From assembly GCF_900119795.1 (NCBI RefSeq), contig NZ_LT634361.1:1736001-1800000 (forward strand): a stretch of 64,000 bases of DNA, given 5' to 3'. The position numbers and the translations under genes are program-made. Positions 8,438-19,992 of this stretch are shown piece by piece. The notes below the pieces were generated by a model that was not told the DNA's origin, ran no database searches, and saw only the letters and a list, made by a program, of their open reading frames with translations. This DNA is from Tenacibaculum maritimum NCIMB 2154. GTDB lineage: Bacteria; Bacteroidota; Bacteroidia; Flavobacteriales; Flavobacteriaceae. Numbering within the stretch: the stretch's first letter is position 1; the number at the start of each line of letters is the position of its first letter.

Positions 8438-9212
8438 GGTATTGCGCTTTTAATACGTTTTTATAAGTATGCGTTCCTAACAAGGATTGGTTAGAGCTCA
8501 AAAACTCATCTATATAACTTTTGGTATTTCGGCAAGCATCCTCCAAAGCATATCCTTTTGCCAAATTACACGCTAAAGCAGCTGATAAAACACAACCACT
8601 ACCATGCTTTTCAAAAACAGTTTCGACAACAGGAGGAAGCAACAAGCTTAGAGTACTATCATAATATACTTCATCCCACCCTTTTTTATCTATCCGATGG
8701 CCTCCTTTCAAATATATATTTGTTTTTTGTGAAATAAAGCGAATTGTTTCCGCTATATTTTTCTCTGGCAAAATGGTCTTTATCTCCTCATAATTAGGGG
8801 TAATAAAATAACAGTTAGCTAATACTTCTTCTAAAATTTTTTTGGGGGCTTTATGATGAAAATCAAAACCTGTACTGGCCTTTAAAACAGGATCTAATAT
8901 TATTTTTACCTCTTTTTTTAATTCTTTTAGTTTTTGAACCACCTCTAATAAAAACTCCCAAGACTGAATAATACCTATTTTTACTACGTTGATTGTAAAA
9001 CGTTCAAAAAGAATATCAATTTGGCTTAAAATAAGGTTCTTAGCCATCCAAGTACAGCTTTTGAAAGACAAATCATGCTGAACGGTAATGGCTGTACAAA
9101 CCGATAATCCATATGCATTATGTGCCTCAAATGTTTTTATATCTGAAGTAATTCCAGCACCTCCTGACGGGTCTAAACCTGCTATAGTTAGTATATATTG
9201 TTTTCTTTTCAT
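8430..9212 (-). CDS. thiD: Hydroxymethylpyrimidine (phosphate) kinase
   Basis: A ribokinase-family enzyme that phosphorylates HMP and HMP phosphate for thiamine synthesis, 260 residues. LTIAGLDPSGGAGITSDIKT at the N-terminus is the substrate-binding GxDPSGGAG signature. KIGII lies near 75, DPVLKASTG near 108, and the C-terminal HGSGCVLSAALA near 204 holds the anion hole and catalytic Cys. It overlaps thiE (8 bp) downstream and the TenI-like gene (4 bp, ATGA type) upstream, so these three are translationally coupled. Confidence 0.94.
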   Translation of the reverse strand: MKRKQYILTIAGLDPSGGAGITSDIKTFEAHNAYGLSVCTAITVQHDLSFKSCTWMAKNLILSQIDILFERFTINVVKIGIIQSWEFLLEVVQKLKELKKEVKIILDPVLKASTGFDFHHKAPKKILEEVLANCYFITPNYEEIKTILPEKNIAETIRFISQKTNIYLKGGHRIDKKGWDEVYYDSTLSLLLPPVVETVFEKHGSGCVLSAALACNLAKGYALEDACRNTKSYIDEFLSSNQSLLGTHTYKNVLKAQYHD

Positions 9213-9808
9213 TGTTTTTCACTATTATAAATTGCTTTCATTTCTTTAAAACTAGCTACTGGGTTACTCTCGCTCCATACGCCTCCTAATATTCCTATTC
9301 CTTTAAAACCTAATCGGATCGCCTGCTTAATAGTTCCTTTATGAATGCCTCCTACTCCTACGATCCTTTTATCAATAGTACTCACATCAAAATTTCTGCC
9401 TTTGTATCCTACTTTAGAAATTGAAGAAAAAACAGGACTTAGCAAATGGTAATCAAATTTTATTGGGCAATTTATCAAGGCTTCCAATTCGTGAAAAGAA
9501 CTGCTCATTATTTTATTTCCTATGCTTATTTTCTTAAAATACTCTCTTTCATTTTTTAGCAGCTCTCTTCTTCTCTTCTCTTGAAAATGAATTCCTTTTA
9601 AATCAAATATTGCTGCTAGTTCATGAAAATGGTGTGTTACAATTCTCTTATGGTACTTCTTATCAATTGCTTTTAAATAAGCGATATATGCTTCGCGAGT
9701 TTTTCTAGGCTTTCTAACATGATAGTGCGTTACACCTTCTTCAAATAACTGATGTAAAATAACTAGCTCATTTACAATATCTTCCTCTGGAGAAATGAGT
9801 ACTATCAT
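9209..9808 (-). CDS. TenI-like ThiE-family protein
   Basis: A TIM-barrel protein of 199 residues related to ThiE and to the thiazole tautomerase TenI. Visible landmarks are VTHYHVRKP near 25, DLKGIHFQ near 69 (the HLGQxD position of ThiE, but without the metal-binding Asp), YHLLSPVFSSISK near 120 and GVGGI near 151. Loss of the Asp and of the G-P-x-F-x-T-x-T-K loop suggests it is not the main synthase. TenI-type tautomerase activity on the thiazole carboxylate is the likely role, by family analogy. It lies 13 bp after thiC and overlaps thiD by 4 bp. Confidence 0.75.
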   Translation of the reverse strand: MIVLISPEEDIVNELVILHQLFEEGVTHYHVRKPRKTREAYIAYLKAIDKKYHKRIVTHHFHELAAIFDLKGIHFQEKRRRELLKNEREYFKKISIGNKIMSSSFHELEALINCPIKFDYHLLSPVFSSISKVGYKGRNFDVSTIDKRIVGVGGIHKGTIKQAIRLGFKGIGILGGVWSESNPVASFKEMKAIYNSEKQ

Positions 9809-9821
9809 AATTTACAAGGCT

Positions 9822-11696
<1,875 letters not shown>

Positions 11697-11715
11697 TTAG
11701 TTAATTTCAAACGAT

Positions 11716-11919
11716 TTACCCTCCTTGGGTAGCGCTAATAATTAAAATATCATCATTACTTTGAAGTAGCTGTAAAGACCAATTTGTTTTTGTTATAATA
11801 ACATTATTAACAGCAATAGCAATTCCACTTGATTCAATTTTCAAGTCTTTTACGAATGTTTCTAACGTTAAATTTTCTGAGATTTGATATTCTTTTTGGT
11901 TCACTTTTATAGTAATCAT
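11716..11919 (-). CDS. thiS: Sulfur carrier protein ThiS
   Basis: A ubiquitin-fold sulfur carrier of 67 residues whose C-terminal Gly-Gly (SATQGG) is adenylated and thiocarboxylated, then used by ThiG. The start is ATG at 11919 (MITIKVNQKEY); a longer frame upstream runs into the riboswitch region and is not protein-like. It is the first gene of the operon, directly behind the TPP riboswitch. Confidence 0.93.
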   Translation of the reverse strand: MITIKVNQKEYQISENLTLETFVKDLKIESSGIAIAVNNVIITKTNWSLQLLQSNDDILIISATQGG

Positions 11920-11981
11920 ATTCTTTAAAATATTACTGTAAACCAAATGGTAGTAACTCGATATAGTAATATACCGAAAAC

Positions 11982-12061
11982 AACTTTTCCCTACGTTGGT
12001 ATTAACCAAATCAGGTTCTAAGGATCTTTCTCAAACTAATTGAATAGCTACTCCTAAAGTT
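11982..12061 (-). ncRNA. TPP riboswitch (THI element)
   Basis: On the minus strand the leader shows the THI-box series: AGGAGT, TTTGAGAA, CCTTAGAACCTGAT, TTGGTTAATACCAA (a P5-type hairpin) and CGTAGGGAAAAG. The outer AACTTT and AAAGTT can pair as P1. It sits 62 bp upstream of the thiS start and just after a -7 element, the usual place for TPP feedback control. With thiS so close, either translational or transcriptional control is possible. Confidence 0.95.
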
Positions 12062-12068
12062 TACATTA

Positions 12069-12076
12069 CAAATATA
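12069..12076 (-). promoter_or_regulatory. -7 element of the thiamine operon promoter
   Basis: TATATTTG on the minus strand, 7 bp before the riboswitch P1 strand, so transcription would start almost at the aptamer. No good -33 TTG at the standard distance. Confidence 0.6.
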
Positions 12077-12165
12077 TTATTTTTAGTCAATTATAAATGC
12101 ATAAATATGACTTCTTTTATTTTTTATTCCTTTTACTATTTTTTCTATAAGTTATTAAACTTTCA

Positions 12166-13026
12166 TTAAGGAGTTATTTTTATAAATTTTGTAATAGGAA
12201 TAGGCAAATCAACACCTTCTGCAACAAAACGTTTATATACGGCTTCCTTTAACATACATTTTATTTTAAACTCTTTAAACGGATTATTTATCCATATATA
12301 AGCTCGTAAATGGATATAGCCATCCAAAACCTCTATCAAACGAACTTCTATTTGCGGTTCATCTTTTAGCACCTGTTCTGGTGTTCTATTGTCTATAACA
12401 AACTCCAATTCTTGTGCTTCTTCTTGAATAATTTTTCTTGCAAGATCTATATCCCCTTTGATTCCTATTTTAAAATTATTAAAACTTAAAATATGAGAAT
12501 CTTCAATTGTATGGTTTAATACAGACTCGGTACTGATTACCGAATTAGGAATGATTAATCTTTTATTTTCAAAATTATTAATCACTGTATGCCTTAAGGT
12601 AATATCTTCAACGATTCCCAATCGATTTTCATCTAACTTGATATAATCTCCTACTCTAAACGGACGAAACATTACAATAAATGCACCTGCTATTAAATTA
12701 GATATGGCGGCTTGCGCTGCAAAACCCAGTATGGCCGCTAAAATACCCGCTCCAGAAAAAATCAGCGTAGCTTTACTTCTAAATAATGGTACTGTTAGTA
12801 TGATATAGATAAAAGCAAAGAGTCCTATAAAAAACTTTATAGAATTTCTAAAAAATTGAATGCTTGTTCTACCATATTTATCTGCCTTCTTTGCTTTTAA
12901 ATATTGCACAATACCATATCTGGTAGCACGAGATATCAACCATGATACAAATACAACAAACAAGCAGTAGAAAAATATACTCCAAAATGAATCTAACTCA
13001 TATGTAAAGGCTCCTATTTTTATCAT
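12166..13026 (-). CDS. MscS-type mechanosensitive channel
   Basis: A small-conductance mechanosensitive channel homolog of 286 residues in the inner membrane. Three or so hydrophobic segments are visible: FWSIFFYCLFVVFVSWLI near 15, FFIGLFAFIYIILTVPLF near 70, and the pore helix region with GAGILAAILGFAAQAAISN near 93-112, which has the Gly/Ala packing typical of MscS TM3. The beta domain follows with RVGDYIKLDENRLGIVEDI near 125 and the LIIPNSV motif near 158. It is flanked by the thiamine operon promoter region and the parC terminator. No clear promoter was found. Confidence 0.9.
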   Translation of the reverse strand: MIKIGAFTYELDSFWSIFFYCLFVVFVSWLISRATRYGIVQYLKAKKADKYGRTSIQFFRNSIKFFIGLFAFIYIILTVPLFRSKATLIFSGAGILAAILGFAAQAAISNLIAGAFIVMFRPFRVGDYIKLDENRLGIVEDITLRHTVINNFENKRLIIPNSVISTESVLNHTIEDSHILSFNNFKIGIKGDIDLARKIIQEEAQELEFVIDNRTPEQVLKDEPQIEVRLIEVLDGYIHLRAYIWINNPFKEFKIKCMLKEAVYKRFVAEGVDLPIPITKFIKITP

Positions 13027-13142
13027 CTTACGATATTCTTTTTTAACGATTAAGGATCGCTTTTATCCGTTACAAATAAAGTGCCATTATCTTCTTTGTA
13101 ATTTTTTTCTAGCATCAAATACTATGAAAGACATTCCTATAA

Positions 13143-13189
13143 AAAACATTTGCTATACTTGAACGTTTCCTGCTGCAAGTATAGCAAAT
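13143..13189 (-). terminator. Intrinsic terminator after parC
   Basis: 13-bp arms TTTGCTATACTTG (13148-13160) and CAAGTATAGCAAA (13175-13187) with a 14-nt loop; on the minus strand a T-run follows (13141-13146). It lies 45 bp beyond the parC stop. Confidence 0.7.
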
Positions 13190-13231
13190 TCTTAAAATTA
13201 ACTATGTTAAATAAATAGGTTTATAACTTCT

Positions 13232-15940
13232 TTAAAATAATGTTTCTTGATTATCTTCTCGCTCTTCTCGTTTTATTTTTTTCTTTTGTATGGCTCTTTC
13301 CAAAGCTCTCCTTACCTTTTCTTCTTTACTTTCTACAGCTCTTTTTTCTATAGGAGCTACTTCTAAAGGCAATTTATCTTCGATAACTTCTTTTTTAGCT
13401 TCTATATTATCTTTGACTGCTTCTTTAGGTACTTCAAAAGGTAAAGGATCCAATATATTTACTTGACGTATTTTTTCTTTCGTCAATTGATTTCCTAATG
13501 CTTTTATCCCTTTTACAGCTATAAACTCTTCTATACTAACATTCATTTTTTCTAAACTTCTTTTAGAAAAAATAACTTCTACCATCGGTCTATAATCCGT
13601 AGCTATAATTTCTAGCTGAGATTTTTCATGATCTGAAATAAAAGTTTCTTCTTTTTCCGTAATTTCTACCAAAAATCTTTTGATATAGTAACGTGCTTTA
13701 TCTCCATCAAAATAAATTGCTGAAATGGGTTTATTAGGCTCCCATTTTTCTAAAACAATCATATCTTGCTCAAAGTGCATTGCTAAATCAGGTTTCACTG
13801 CTTTTATTTTTCCTGATTGAGTTGCTATTAATAACTTATCTTCAGCCCTAAACTCCCCTAATAAGGTACCCCTTCCATCTACATTTAATCGCTGTACAGC
13901 TTCATCAAACCAAATTTTTCGTGGCTTTAATGTTGAAACTCCTTCCGATTTAAATTCTATTTTTTTAACAGCATATTTTGTTACTAGATTACCTCTAACT
14001 CCTCTTCCTTTTATGGCTAAATCAGCAAAATCAATATCCCATTTAAGTTTTTTGATACTTCCTACAGCTCTTAAATTTATACTTACTACTTCTGCTTCCC
14101 CATTTGGATTTGCTGTAAAATAAAGAATAGCGGAGCCTTTATTCCCATTTGTTAAATCATATTCTTTATCTCTCGTTATACTAGTCACATTAAAACGCTT
14201 CATGTAAGAGGGGCCATTTTTCCCGTCTTTATAAATCATGTTATACACTGTTCGCTTATCCTTCTTTTTAAAGATAGCTATATGTATAATTCCTTTTCCT
14301 ACAAATGTTTTTGAGGCTACTTTTGTAACCAACATTGTACCGTTACTCTTAAAAATAATTACATCATCAATATCCGCACAATCCGTTACATATGTATCTT
14401 TTTTTAATGAAGTTCCTATAAAACCTTCTTCTTTATTAACGTAAAGCTTCGTATTTCTCATGACTACCTTGGTGGCCACAATATCATCAAAAATTCTAAT
14501 TTCTGTTTTTCGCTCACGCCCTTTTCCGTAGGTGCTCTTTAAATTTTTAAAATAGTCAATAGCAAATTCAATCAAATGTTCTAAATGATGTTTTACTTCT
14601 GCTATTTTTTCTTCTAAACTTTCAATATGTTGCTTTGCTTTATCAATATCAAACTTTGAAATCTTTTTTATTCTAATTTCTGTTAAACGCGTGATATCTT
14701 CTTCAGTAACTTCTCTTTTTAAATGCGTAATATGGGGAGCTAATCCTTTATCAATAGCTTGGATAACGCCTTCCCATGTTTCCTCTTCCTCAATATCTCT
14801 ATATATTCTATTTTCAATAAAAATACGTTCTAAAGATGCAAAGTGCCATTGTTCTTCTAATTCATAAAGTTGAATTTCTAACTCCTTTTTTAATAATTCA
14901 ACAGTATTATCTGTTGAGTGTTTTAACATTTCCGTAACCCCTATAAATAAAGGCTTGTTATCTTCAATGATACAACATAAAGGTGATATAGAGTTTTCAC
15001 AACTTGTAAAGGCATATAAAGCATCTATTGTTTTATCAGGAGATACATTTGGTGGCAAATGCACCAAAATTTCAACATTTGCCGCTGTATTATCCTCTAT
15101 TCTTTTTATTCTTATTTTTCCTTTTTCATTTGCTTTTAAAATACTATCAATCAAAGAGGAAGTTGTTGTTGCAAAAGGAATTTCTGTAATTGCCAATGTT
15201 TTTTTATCTATTTGCGATATTTTGGCACGAACTCGTACTTTTCCTCCTCTTTTACCATCATTATAGTTTGTAAAATCAGCAATACCTCCTGTTTGAAAGT
15301 CTGGAAATATAGTAAAACTTCTTCCCTTTAAATACTTAATAGAAGCCTCTATCAATTCATTAAAGTTATGCGGTAAAATTTTAGTAGAAAGCCCTACTGC
15401 AATTCCTTCTGCCCCTTGCGCTAATAACAATGGAAATTTTACAGGCAAATCTACTGGTTCTTTTTTACGCCCATCATAAGACATTTTCCATTCAGTTGTT
15501 TTGGGGTTAAAAACAACTTCCAGTGCAAATTTGGACAAACGCGCCTCAATATAACGTGAAGCTGCTGCTCTATCACCTGTTAAGATATTTCCCCAGTTTC
15601 CTTGCATATCTATGAGCAAATCCTTTTGTCCCATTTGAACCATTGCATCAGCAATAGAAGCATCTCCATGCGGATGATACTGCATTGTATGTCCTACAAT
15701 ATTAGCTACTTTATTATAACGACCATCATCCAAATCTTTCATTGAATGCATGATTCTACGTTGCACAGGTTTAAACCCATCTTCAATAGAGGGTACTGCT
15801 CTTTCTAAAATTACATACGAAGCATAATCTAAAAACCATTCCTTATACATTCCTGTAACTTTGGTGATGGTTTCTACAGAATCTGATTGATGATTCATTT
15901 CTTCGTCATGTTCTTCCTGCTCGTTTATTTCTTCACTCAT
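13232..15940 (-). CDS. parC: DNA topoisomerase IV subunit A
   Basis: The breakage-reunion subunit of topoisomerase IV, 902 residues. The N-terminus has YASYVILERAVPSIEDGFKPVQRRI near 40. VGHTMQYHPHGDASI near 82 and the active-site Tyr in AASRYIEARLS near 125 are intact. A coiled-coil stalk occupies about 375-470, and a C-terminal beta-pinwheel lies at about 500-790. The last hundred residues are charged and low in complexity (many Lys/Glu). The ParC rather than GyrA assignment rests on linkage to parE; flavobacterial annotation often says gyrase/topoisomerase IV subunit A. It is downstream of parE with one gene between. Confidence 0.92.
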   Translation of the reverse strand: MSEEINEQEEHDEEMNHQSDSVETITKVTGMYKEWFLDYASYVILERAVPSIEDGFKPVQRRIMHSMKDLDDGRYNKVANIVGHTMQYHPHGDASIADAMVQMGQKDLLIDMQGNWGNILTGDRAAASRYIEARLSKFALEVVFNPKTTEWKMSYDGRKKEPVDLPVKFPLLLAQGAEGIAVGLSTKILPHNFNELIEASIKYLKGRSFTIFPDFQTGGIADFTNYNDGKRGGKVRVRAKISQIDKKTLAITEIPFATTTSSLIDSILKANEKGKIRIKRIEDNTAANVEILVHLPPNVSPDKTIDALYAFTSCENSISPLCCIIEDNKPLFIGVTEMLKHSTDNTVELLKKELEIQLYELEEQWHFASLERIFIENRIYRDIEEEETWEGVIQAIDKGLAPHITHLKREVTEEDITRLTEIRIKKISKFDIDKAKQHIESLEEKIAEVKHHLEHLIEFAIDYFKNLKSTYGKGRERKTEIRIFDDIVATKVVMRNTKLYVNKEEGFIGTSLKKDTYVTDCADIDDVIIFKSNGTMLVTKVASKTFVGKGIIHIAIFKKKDKRTVYNMIYKDGKNGPSYMKRFNVTSITRDKEYDLTNGNKGSAILYFTANPNGEAEVVSINLRAVGSIKKLKWDIDFADLAIKGRGVRGNLVTKYAVKKIEFKSEGVSTLKPRKIWFDEAVQRLNVDGRGTLLGEFRAEDKLLIATQSGKIKAVKPDLAMHFEQDMIVLEKWEPNKPISAIYFDGDKARYYIKRFLVEITEKEETFISDHEKSQLEIIATDYRPMVEVIFSKRSLEKMNVSIEEFIAVKGIKALGNQLTKEKIRQVNILDPLPFEVPKEAVKDNIEAKKEVIEDKLPLEVAPIEKRAVESKEEKVRRALERAIQKKKIKREEREDNQETLF

Positions 15941-16023
15941 TAAATAAAGCTTCTTTTATTAGTTTAAAGAAAATAATTTACTGTTATTCATATTTTTACT
16001 TTTTCTCTCTTCATATGCAAATT

Positions 16024-17433
16024 TTACCCCCCTCCGCAGCCACCGCAGCCACTACACGAGCTACAAGAACTACTCGAACTATTAGAGCTATCAGAATTTT
16101 TTGAAATACATGATGATGATATAAATGACGATGAATCATCATCTGCTATATTTAATTTATTTGCGAACAAAACTGTTGTCATACTTGCCCCCAACACAAT
16201 CTCCTGATTATTAATAATTTTCTCTAAATAGCTATCTTTATCAATTTCTTTTTCTCTAAATTTAAAAAACTGAATTAAGTATTTTTTTAAATTTCTTGAA
16301 TATATATTCTTTAAATAGGAATACACTAAACATATAGAAAATATTATAAAAAAGACCAAATAAGAAACTGCTTTACCTCTAAGAACTCCTAAAATTAAAC
16401 GAGAAAAAACAAATGAATAAAAAATAAACAACAATCCTGATATCATTAATGTGTTTTCAAGTATTTTTTCTGATTTTAACAACTTATCCCTTAACAAAGA
16501 AACTGTATTTTCTATGTTTAGAAAAGCAGGCTTTCCTACAATAAATTCTTTATTCTTACTAAATGATTCGTAAGGTAGTTCTTTAAATTGATTTATAACA
16601 CATCTTTCATAAGTGTCATTATTAGGAAAAGTCTTCTCTAAAATAATCCTTTGAGGAGTATCTTCTGAAAGCTTTAAAGAATTCCTATGTAATAAATCAT
16701 CTATTTTATAAGTCACTAATTTACCTATGCTATTCTCTATAAAAGCTATTAATTCATATTTATGAAGTTTTTTGATATAAAAGTTATCTAAGGAACGATA
16801 TAATGTTCTAAAACTATCATCTGTTATCTCCTCTATCAAAAGAAGAATCACTAATAAAAAAACTGCTAATACAATGAAAAAAGTAGGATTTCCTATTTTT
16901 AGTAACAAAGGCTTCCATATAAAGAAAACTGGAATTAATAACAATCCTCCTAATAAAATCAGTTTACCATTATCAATATATTCATACTCCTTATCTATCG
17001 GTTTAATACCTATCACTTCTTCGAATTCTTTCATCTCCCATATCATCTCATTTCTTGTTCCAAAATACTCTTCATATACTTTTAGAGTATCTTCTTTTGC
17101 TTTTTCTAGTGATTTTTTTTCACTCCTTTTACCCGTAGTCGCTGGAATATGGTATATTTTTTTACCTAATATTTCACACAACATATCATATGATTTGGAA
17201 AATGTAAGGTGCAAATGCCAAACCGTATCTACTATATCTGAAGGAGAAACCATTTCATTTGATACCGCTGCTAAAAACATAAACTTCTTATACTCCAATA
17301 CGGCATCTTCTGTAAATCTAATTGTCCATCCATTTTCAAGAGATAACCTCGTTAAAAATCCATATTCTTCATATACTTTTTCTAATTCAAATTTTTTCAC
17401 TTTTTTCCAAAGTTCTTTTTTTTCTTTTTCCAT
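16024..17433 (-). CDS. Membrane protein with Ser/Cys/Gly-rich tail, in the parE-parC operon
   Basis: I do not know a function. Residues 1-140 are cytosolic-looking and contain IVDTVWHLHLTFSKSYDMLC near 67 and YHIPATTG, similar to the W-H-x-H motif of glycine-rich-domain (DUF1399-like) proteins. Two hydrophobic hairpins follow: about 155-200 (LILLGGLLLIPVFFIW and FIVLAVFLLVILLLI) and 330-375. The last 40 residues are a Ser-rich stretch that ends CSSCSGCGGCGGG, as in TIGR04222-type membrane proteins. The start is 6 bp after parE and the end 84 bp before parC, all on one strand, so it is co-transcribed with topoisomerase IV. There is no evidence that it acts with it. Confidence 0.7.
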   Translation of the reverse strand: MEKEKKELWKKVKKFELEKVYEEYGFLTRLSLENGWTIRFTEDAVLEYKKFMFLAAVSNEMVSPSDIVDTVWHLHLTFSKSYDMLCEILGKKIYHIPATTGKRSEKKSLEKAKEDTLKVYEEYFGTRNEMIWEMKEFEEVIGIKPIDKEYEYIDNGKLILLGGLLLIPVFFIWKPLLLKIGNPTFFIVLAVFLLVILLLIEEITDDSFRTLYRSLDNFYIKKLHKYELIAFIENSIGKLVTYKIDDLLHRNSLKLSEDTPQRIILEKTFPNNDTYERCVINQFKELPYESFSKNKEFIVGKPAFLNIENTVSLLRDKLLKSEKILENTLMISGLLFIFYSFVFSRLILGVLRGKAVSYLVFFIIFSICLVYSYLKNIYSRNLKKYLIQFFKFREKEIDKDSYLEKIINNQEIVLGASMTTVLFANKLNIADDDSSSFISSSCISKNSDSSNSSSSSCSSCSGCGGCGGG

Positions 17434-17439
17434 TTATTT

Positions 17440-19296
17440 TTATTCTTCTGCTAAATCTATTTCTACTTTTAAATTTTTAATGATAAACTTTTGACGATCT
17501 GGAGTATTTTTTCCCATATAAAATTCTAACATTTGCTCTATAGACATTTCTTTATCTAACATTACAGGTTCTAAACGAATGTCATCTCCTATAAAATGTA
17601 CAAATTCATCTGGAGATATTTCCCCTAATCCTTTAAATCGAGTTATCTCTGGCTTCCCTCTTAGCTTATTCATAGCTTCTTGTTTTTCTGTTTCAGAATA
17701 ACAGTAATAAGTATCTTTTTTATTACGGACTCTAAATAAAGGAGTTTCCAAAATATACAAATGTCCTTCTTTAATTACTTCTGGAAAAAATTGTAAGAAA
17801 AAGGTAATTAGTAATAAACGGATATGCATTCCATCAACATCAGCATCAGTAGCTATTACAATATTATTATACCTAAGTCCTTCCAATCCATCTTCAATAT
17901 TCAAAGCGGCTTGTAATAAGTTAAATTCCTCATTTTCATATACAATTTTCTTAGACAATCCGTAAGAATTTAAAGGCTTTCCTTTTAAGCTAAATACTGC
18001 TTGAGTATTTACGTTTCTCGATTTTGTTATAGATCCCGATGCTGAATCTCCCTCTGTTATAAATAAGGTAGTATCTAAATAATTTTCTTTTTTAATATCT
18101 CCTAGATGTACGCGACAATCACGTAATTTTTTGTTATGTAAGCTTGCTTTTTTAGCACGATCTTTAGCTAGTTTACGAATGCCTGATAATTCTTTACGCT
18201 CTTTTTCTGCTTGTAAAATTTTCTTTTGCAGTTTTTCTGCTGTTTCTACATTCTTATGGAGGTAATTATCTAACTGTGTTTTTACAAAATCATTGATGTA
18301 CGTACGAACAGTTGGGAGGTCTCCTCCCATATCTGTAGAACCTAATTTTGTTTTTGTTTGACTTTCAAAAACGGGTTCCATAACCTTTATAGATATAGCT
18401 CCTATGACAGATTTTCGAACATCCGATGCTTCAAAATTCTTACCATAAAACTCGCGTATCGTTTTTACCAAAGCTTCTCTAAAAGCTGCTTGGTGCGTTC
18501 CTCCTTGTGTAGTATTTTGACCATTTACAAAAGAATGGTACTCTTCTGAATATTGTGTTTTACTATGTGTAATGGCTATTTCTATATCTTCACCTCTTAG
18601 GTGTATAATAGGATACAACATATCTTCTTGATTGTTATTATCCTCTAACAAATCTTTTAACCCGTTTTCTGAGTGGTATTTTTCACCATTAAAAATAATC
18701 GTTAATCCAGGATTAAGATATACATAGTTTTTTAGTAGCTTAACAATGTACTCTGGGCGATATTTATAATTTTTAAAGATGGTTTCATCAGCTATAAAAG
18801 TAACTTTCGTTCCCTTTCTTCTTGAAGTTTCTTCTAAAAATTCTTCATTAGTAAGATTTCCTTTTTCAAATTCTGCCGCAGCTGATTTTCCTTCTCTTGT
18901 TGATTCTACTCTAAAATAGGTTGACAGGGCATTTACCGCTTTAGTTCCTACTCCATTTAATCCTACCGATTTTTTAAATGCACGAGAATCGTACTTTCCT
19001 CCTGTATTCATTTTAGAAACTACATCCACTACTTTTCCTAAAGGAATACCACGCCCATAATCACGCACTATTACTTTATTTCCTCCTTGCAAAGAAACTT
19101 CAATAGTTTTTCCTGTTCCCATAACAAACTCATCAATTGAGTTGTCCAATACTTCTTTTACTAAAATATAGATTCCATCATCTGCCGAGGATCCATCCCC
19201 TAATTTACCTATATACATTCCAGGCCTTAAACGGATATGCTCTTTCCAGTCTAACGATCGTATATTATCTTCGGTATATTTTGTTTCTTGCGTCAT
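17440..19296 (-). CDS. parE: DNA topoisomerase IV subunit B
   Basis: The ATPase subunit of topoisomerase IV, 618 residues, the short ParE-type length without the GyrB insert. The GHKL ATPase domain has RPGMYIG near 24, [11 protein letters not shown] near 46, VRDYGRGIP near 73 and [14 protein letters not shown] near 110. QTKTKLGS marks the transducer end near 315. The Toprim domain has TEGDSASGS near 410 and [13 protein letters not shown] near 490. It is first in a three-gene run that ends with parC. Confidence 0.95.
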   Translation of the reverse strand: MTQETKYTEDNIRSLDWKEHIRLRPGMYIGKLGDGSSADDGIYILVKEVLDNSIDEFVMGTGKTIEVSLQGGNKVIVRDYGRGIPLGKVVDVVSKMNTGGKYDSRAFKKSVGLNGVGTKAVNALSTYFRVESTREGKSAAAEFEKGNLTNEEFLEETSRRKGTKVTFIADETIFKNYKYRPEYIVKLLKNYVYLNPGLTIIFNGEKYHSENGLKDLLEDNNNQEDMLYPIIHLRGEDIEIAITHSKTQYSEEYHSFVNGQNTTQGGTHQAAFREALVKTIREFYGKNFEASDVRKSVIGAISIKVMEPVFESQTKTKLGSTDMGGDLPTVRTYINDFVKTQLDNYLHKNVETAEKLQKKILQAEKERKELSGIRKLAKDRAKKASLHNKKLRDCRVHLGDIKKENYLDTTLFITEGDSASGSITKSRNVNTQAVFSLKGKPLNSYGLSKKIVYENEEFNLLQAALNIEDGLEGLRYNNIVIATDADVDGMHIRLLLITFFLQFFPEVIKEGHLYILETPLFRVRNKKDTYYCYSETEKQEAMNKLRGKPEITRFKGLGEISPDEFVHFIGDDIRLEPVMLDKEMSIEQMLEFYMGKNTPDRQKFIIKNLKVEIDLAEE

Positions 19297-19345
19297 AAAT
19301 CTTAGTAGTAATTGAAGTCTTTGCTAAAATAATACTTACTACTTA

Positions 19346-19386
19346 AAAACAAAAACTCTGCTGAATTAATTATCAACAGAGTTCAA
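19346..19386 (-). terminator. Terminator after the small protein gene at 19452
   Basis: Arms AACTCTG (19354-19360) and CAGAGTT (19377-19383); on the minus strand the stem is followed by a T-rich tract. It separates the 19452-19676 gene from parE. Confidence 0.55.
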
Positions 19387-19451
19387 AACATTTTTTTGTA
19401 GTACCTTTTAAATATACTACTAGCTTCTCTTTAAAAAATATAGGGCTATCT

Positions 19452-19676
19452 TCATTTTTTTGCTTCCCATTTACATAAAACCCTTCCTACTTTTTTTGCT
19501 TTATCCACAGCTACTTTTTTCACTATTGCTTTGCATTTTTTTAAACCTTTACAGGTTGGTTTTAAATGATATCTTGTACTCGTTACTGTTTTACAGATAA
19601 AAACTTTTTTCTCTTTTTTTTGCTGGTACCCTGTTAAAACGAATATAGAAAACACCAGTAGTATTATTTTTTTCAT
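19452..19676 (-). CDS. Small secreted protein with Cys/His pattern
   Basis: A 74-residue protein with an N-terminal signal-like segment (MKKIILLVFSIFVLTGYQQ). The mature part has YHLKPTCKGLKKC and ends with GRVLCKWE, matching a recurring pattern in small bacterial proteins: YH, then C-x-GL-x2-C, then a final Gly-Arg-x2-C. That pattern looks like a small metal site or disulfide fold; function unknown. LTGY stands where a lipobox LTGC would be expected, so it may have lost lipidation. It sits alone, with a terminator hairpin after it. Confidence 0.65.
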   Translation of the reverse strand: MKKIILLVFSIFVLTGYQQKKEKKVFICKTVTSTRYHLKPTCKGLKKCKAIVKKVAVDKAKKVGRVLCKWEAKK

Positions 19677-19992
19677 TGTTAAGAAAATTTGGTTAAAAAT
19701 CAGCTCTCTATTAAAAATGTATCTCTTTTTCTTATCAGATCATTGAAACACCTGAAAAAGAGGATTTTTTAAATGTATTAAAATCGAATAGCGAATCAGA
19801 CTCTTCAAAATTAATAATACAAAGACATACATTTATACGGAAAACCATAAATATGCTTATTTTACAATATTTAAAACAATATTCTTTTTAGAATACCTTT
19901 TTTCCAAAAACTGCAAAGCTTTGTAACTGCCTTGATTTAGCTTACTTCGAATTGACCCCCATATTTTTAATGCAGCATATATTGCTGATTGA
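19677..19992. other. Non-coding gap
   Basis: No gene recognised. It holds an inverted repeat CTCTTTTTC (about 19725) and GAAAAAGAG (about 19756) followed by GATTTTTT, possibly a terminator read on the plus strand. Otherwise it is AT-rich with no clear signal. Confidence 0.4.

Noticed and set aside
11920..12009. N-terminal extension of thiS
   Set aside because: The extra codons overlap the TPP riboswitch; ThiS proteins are about 66 residues and begin at the chosen Met.
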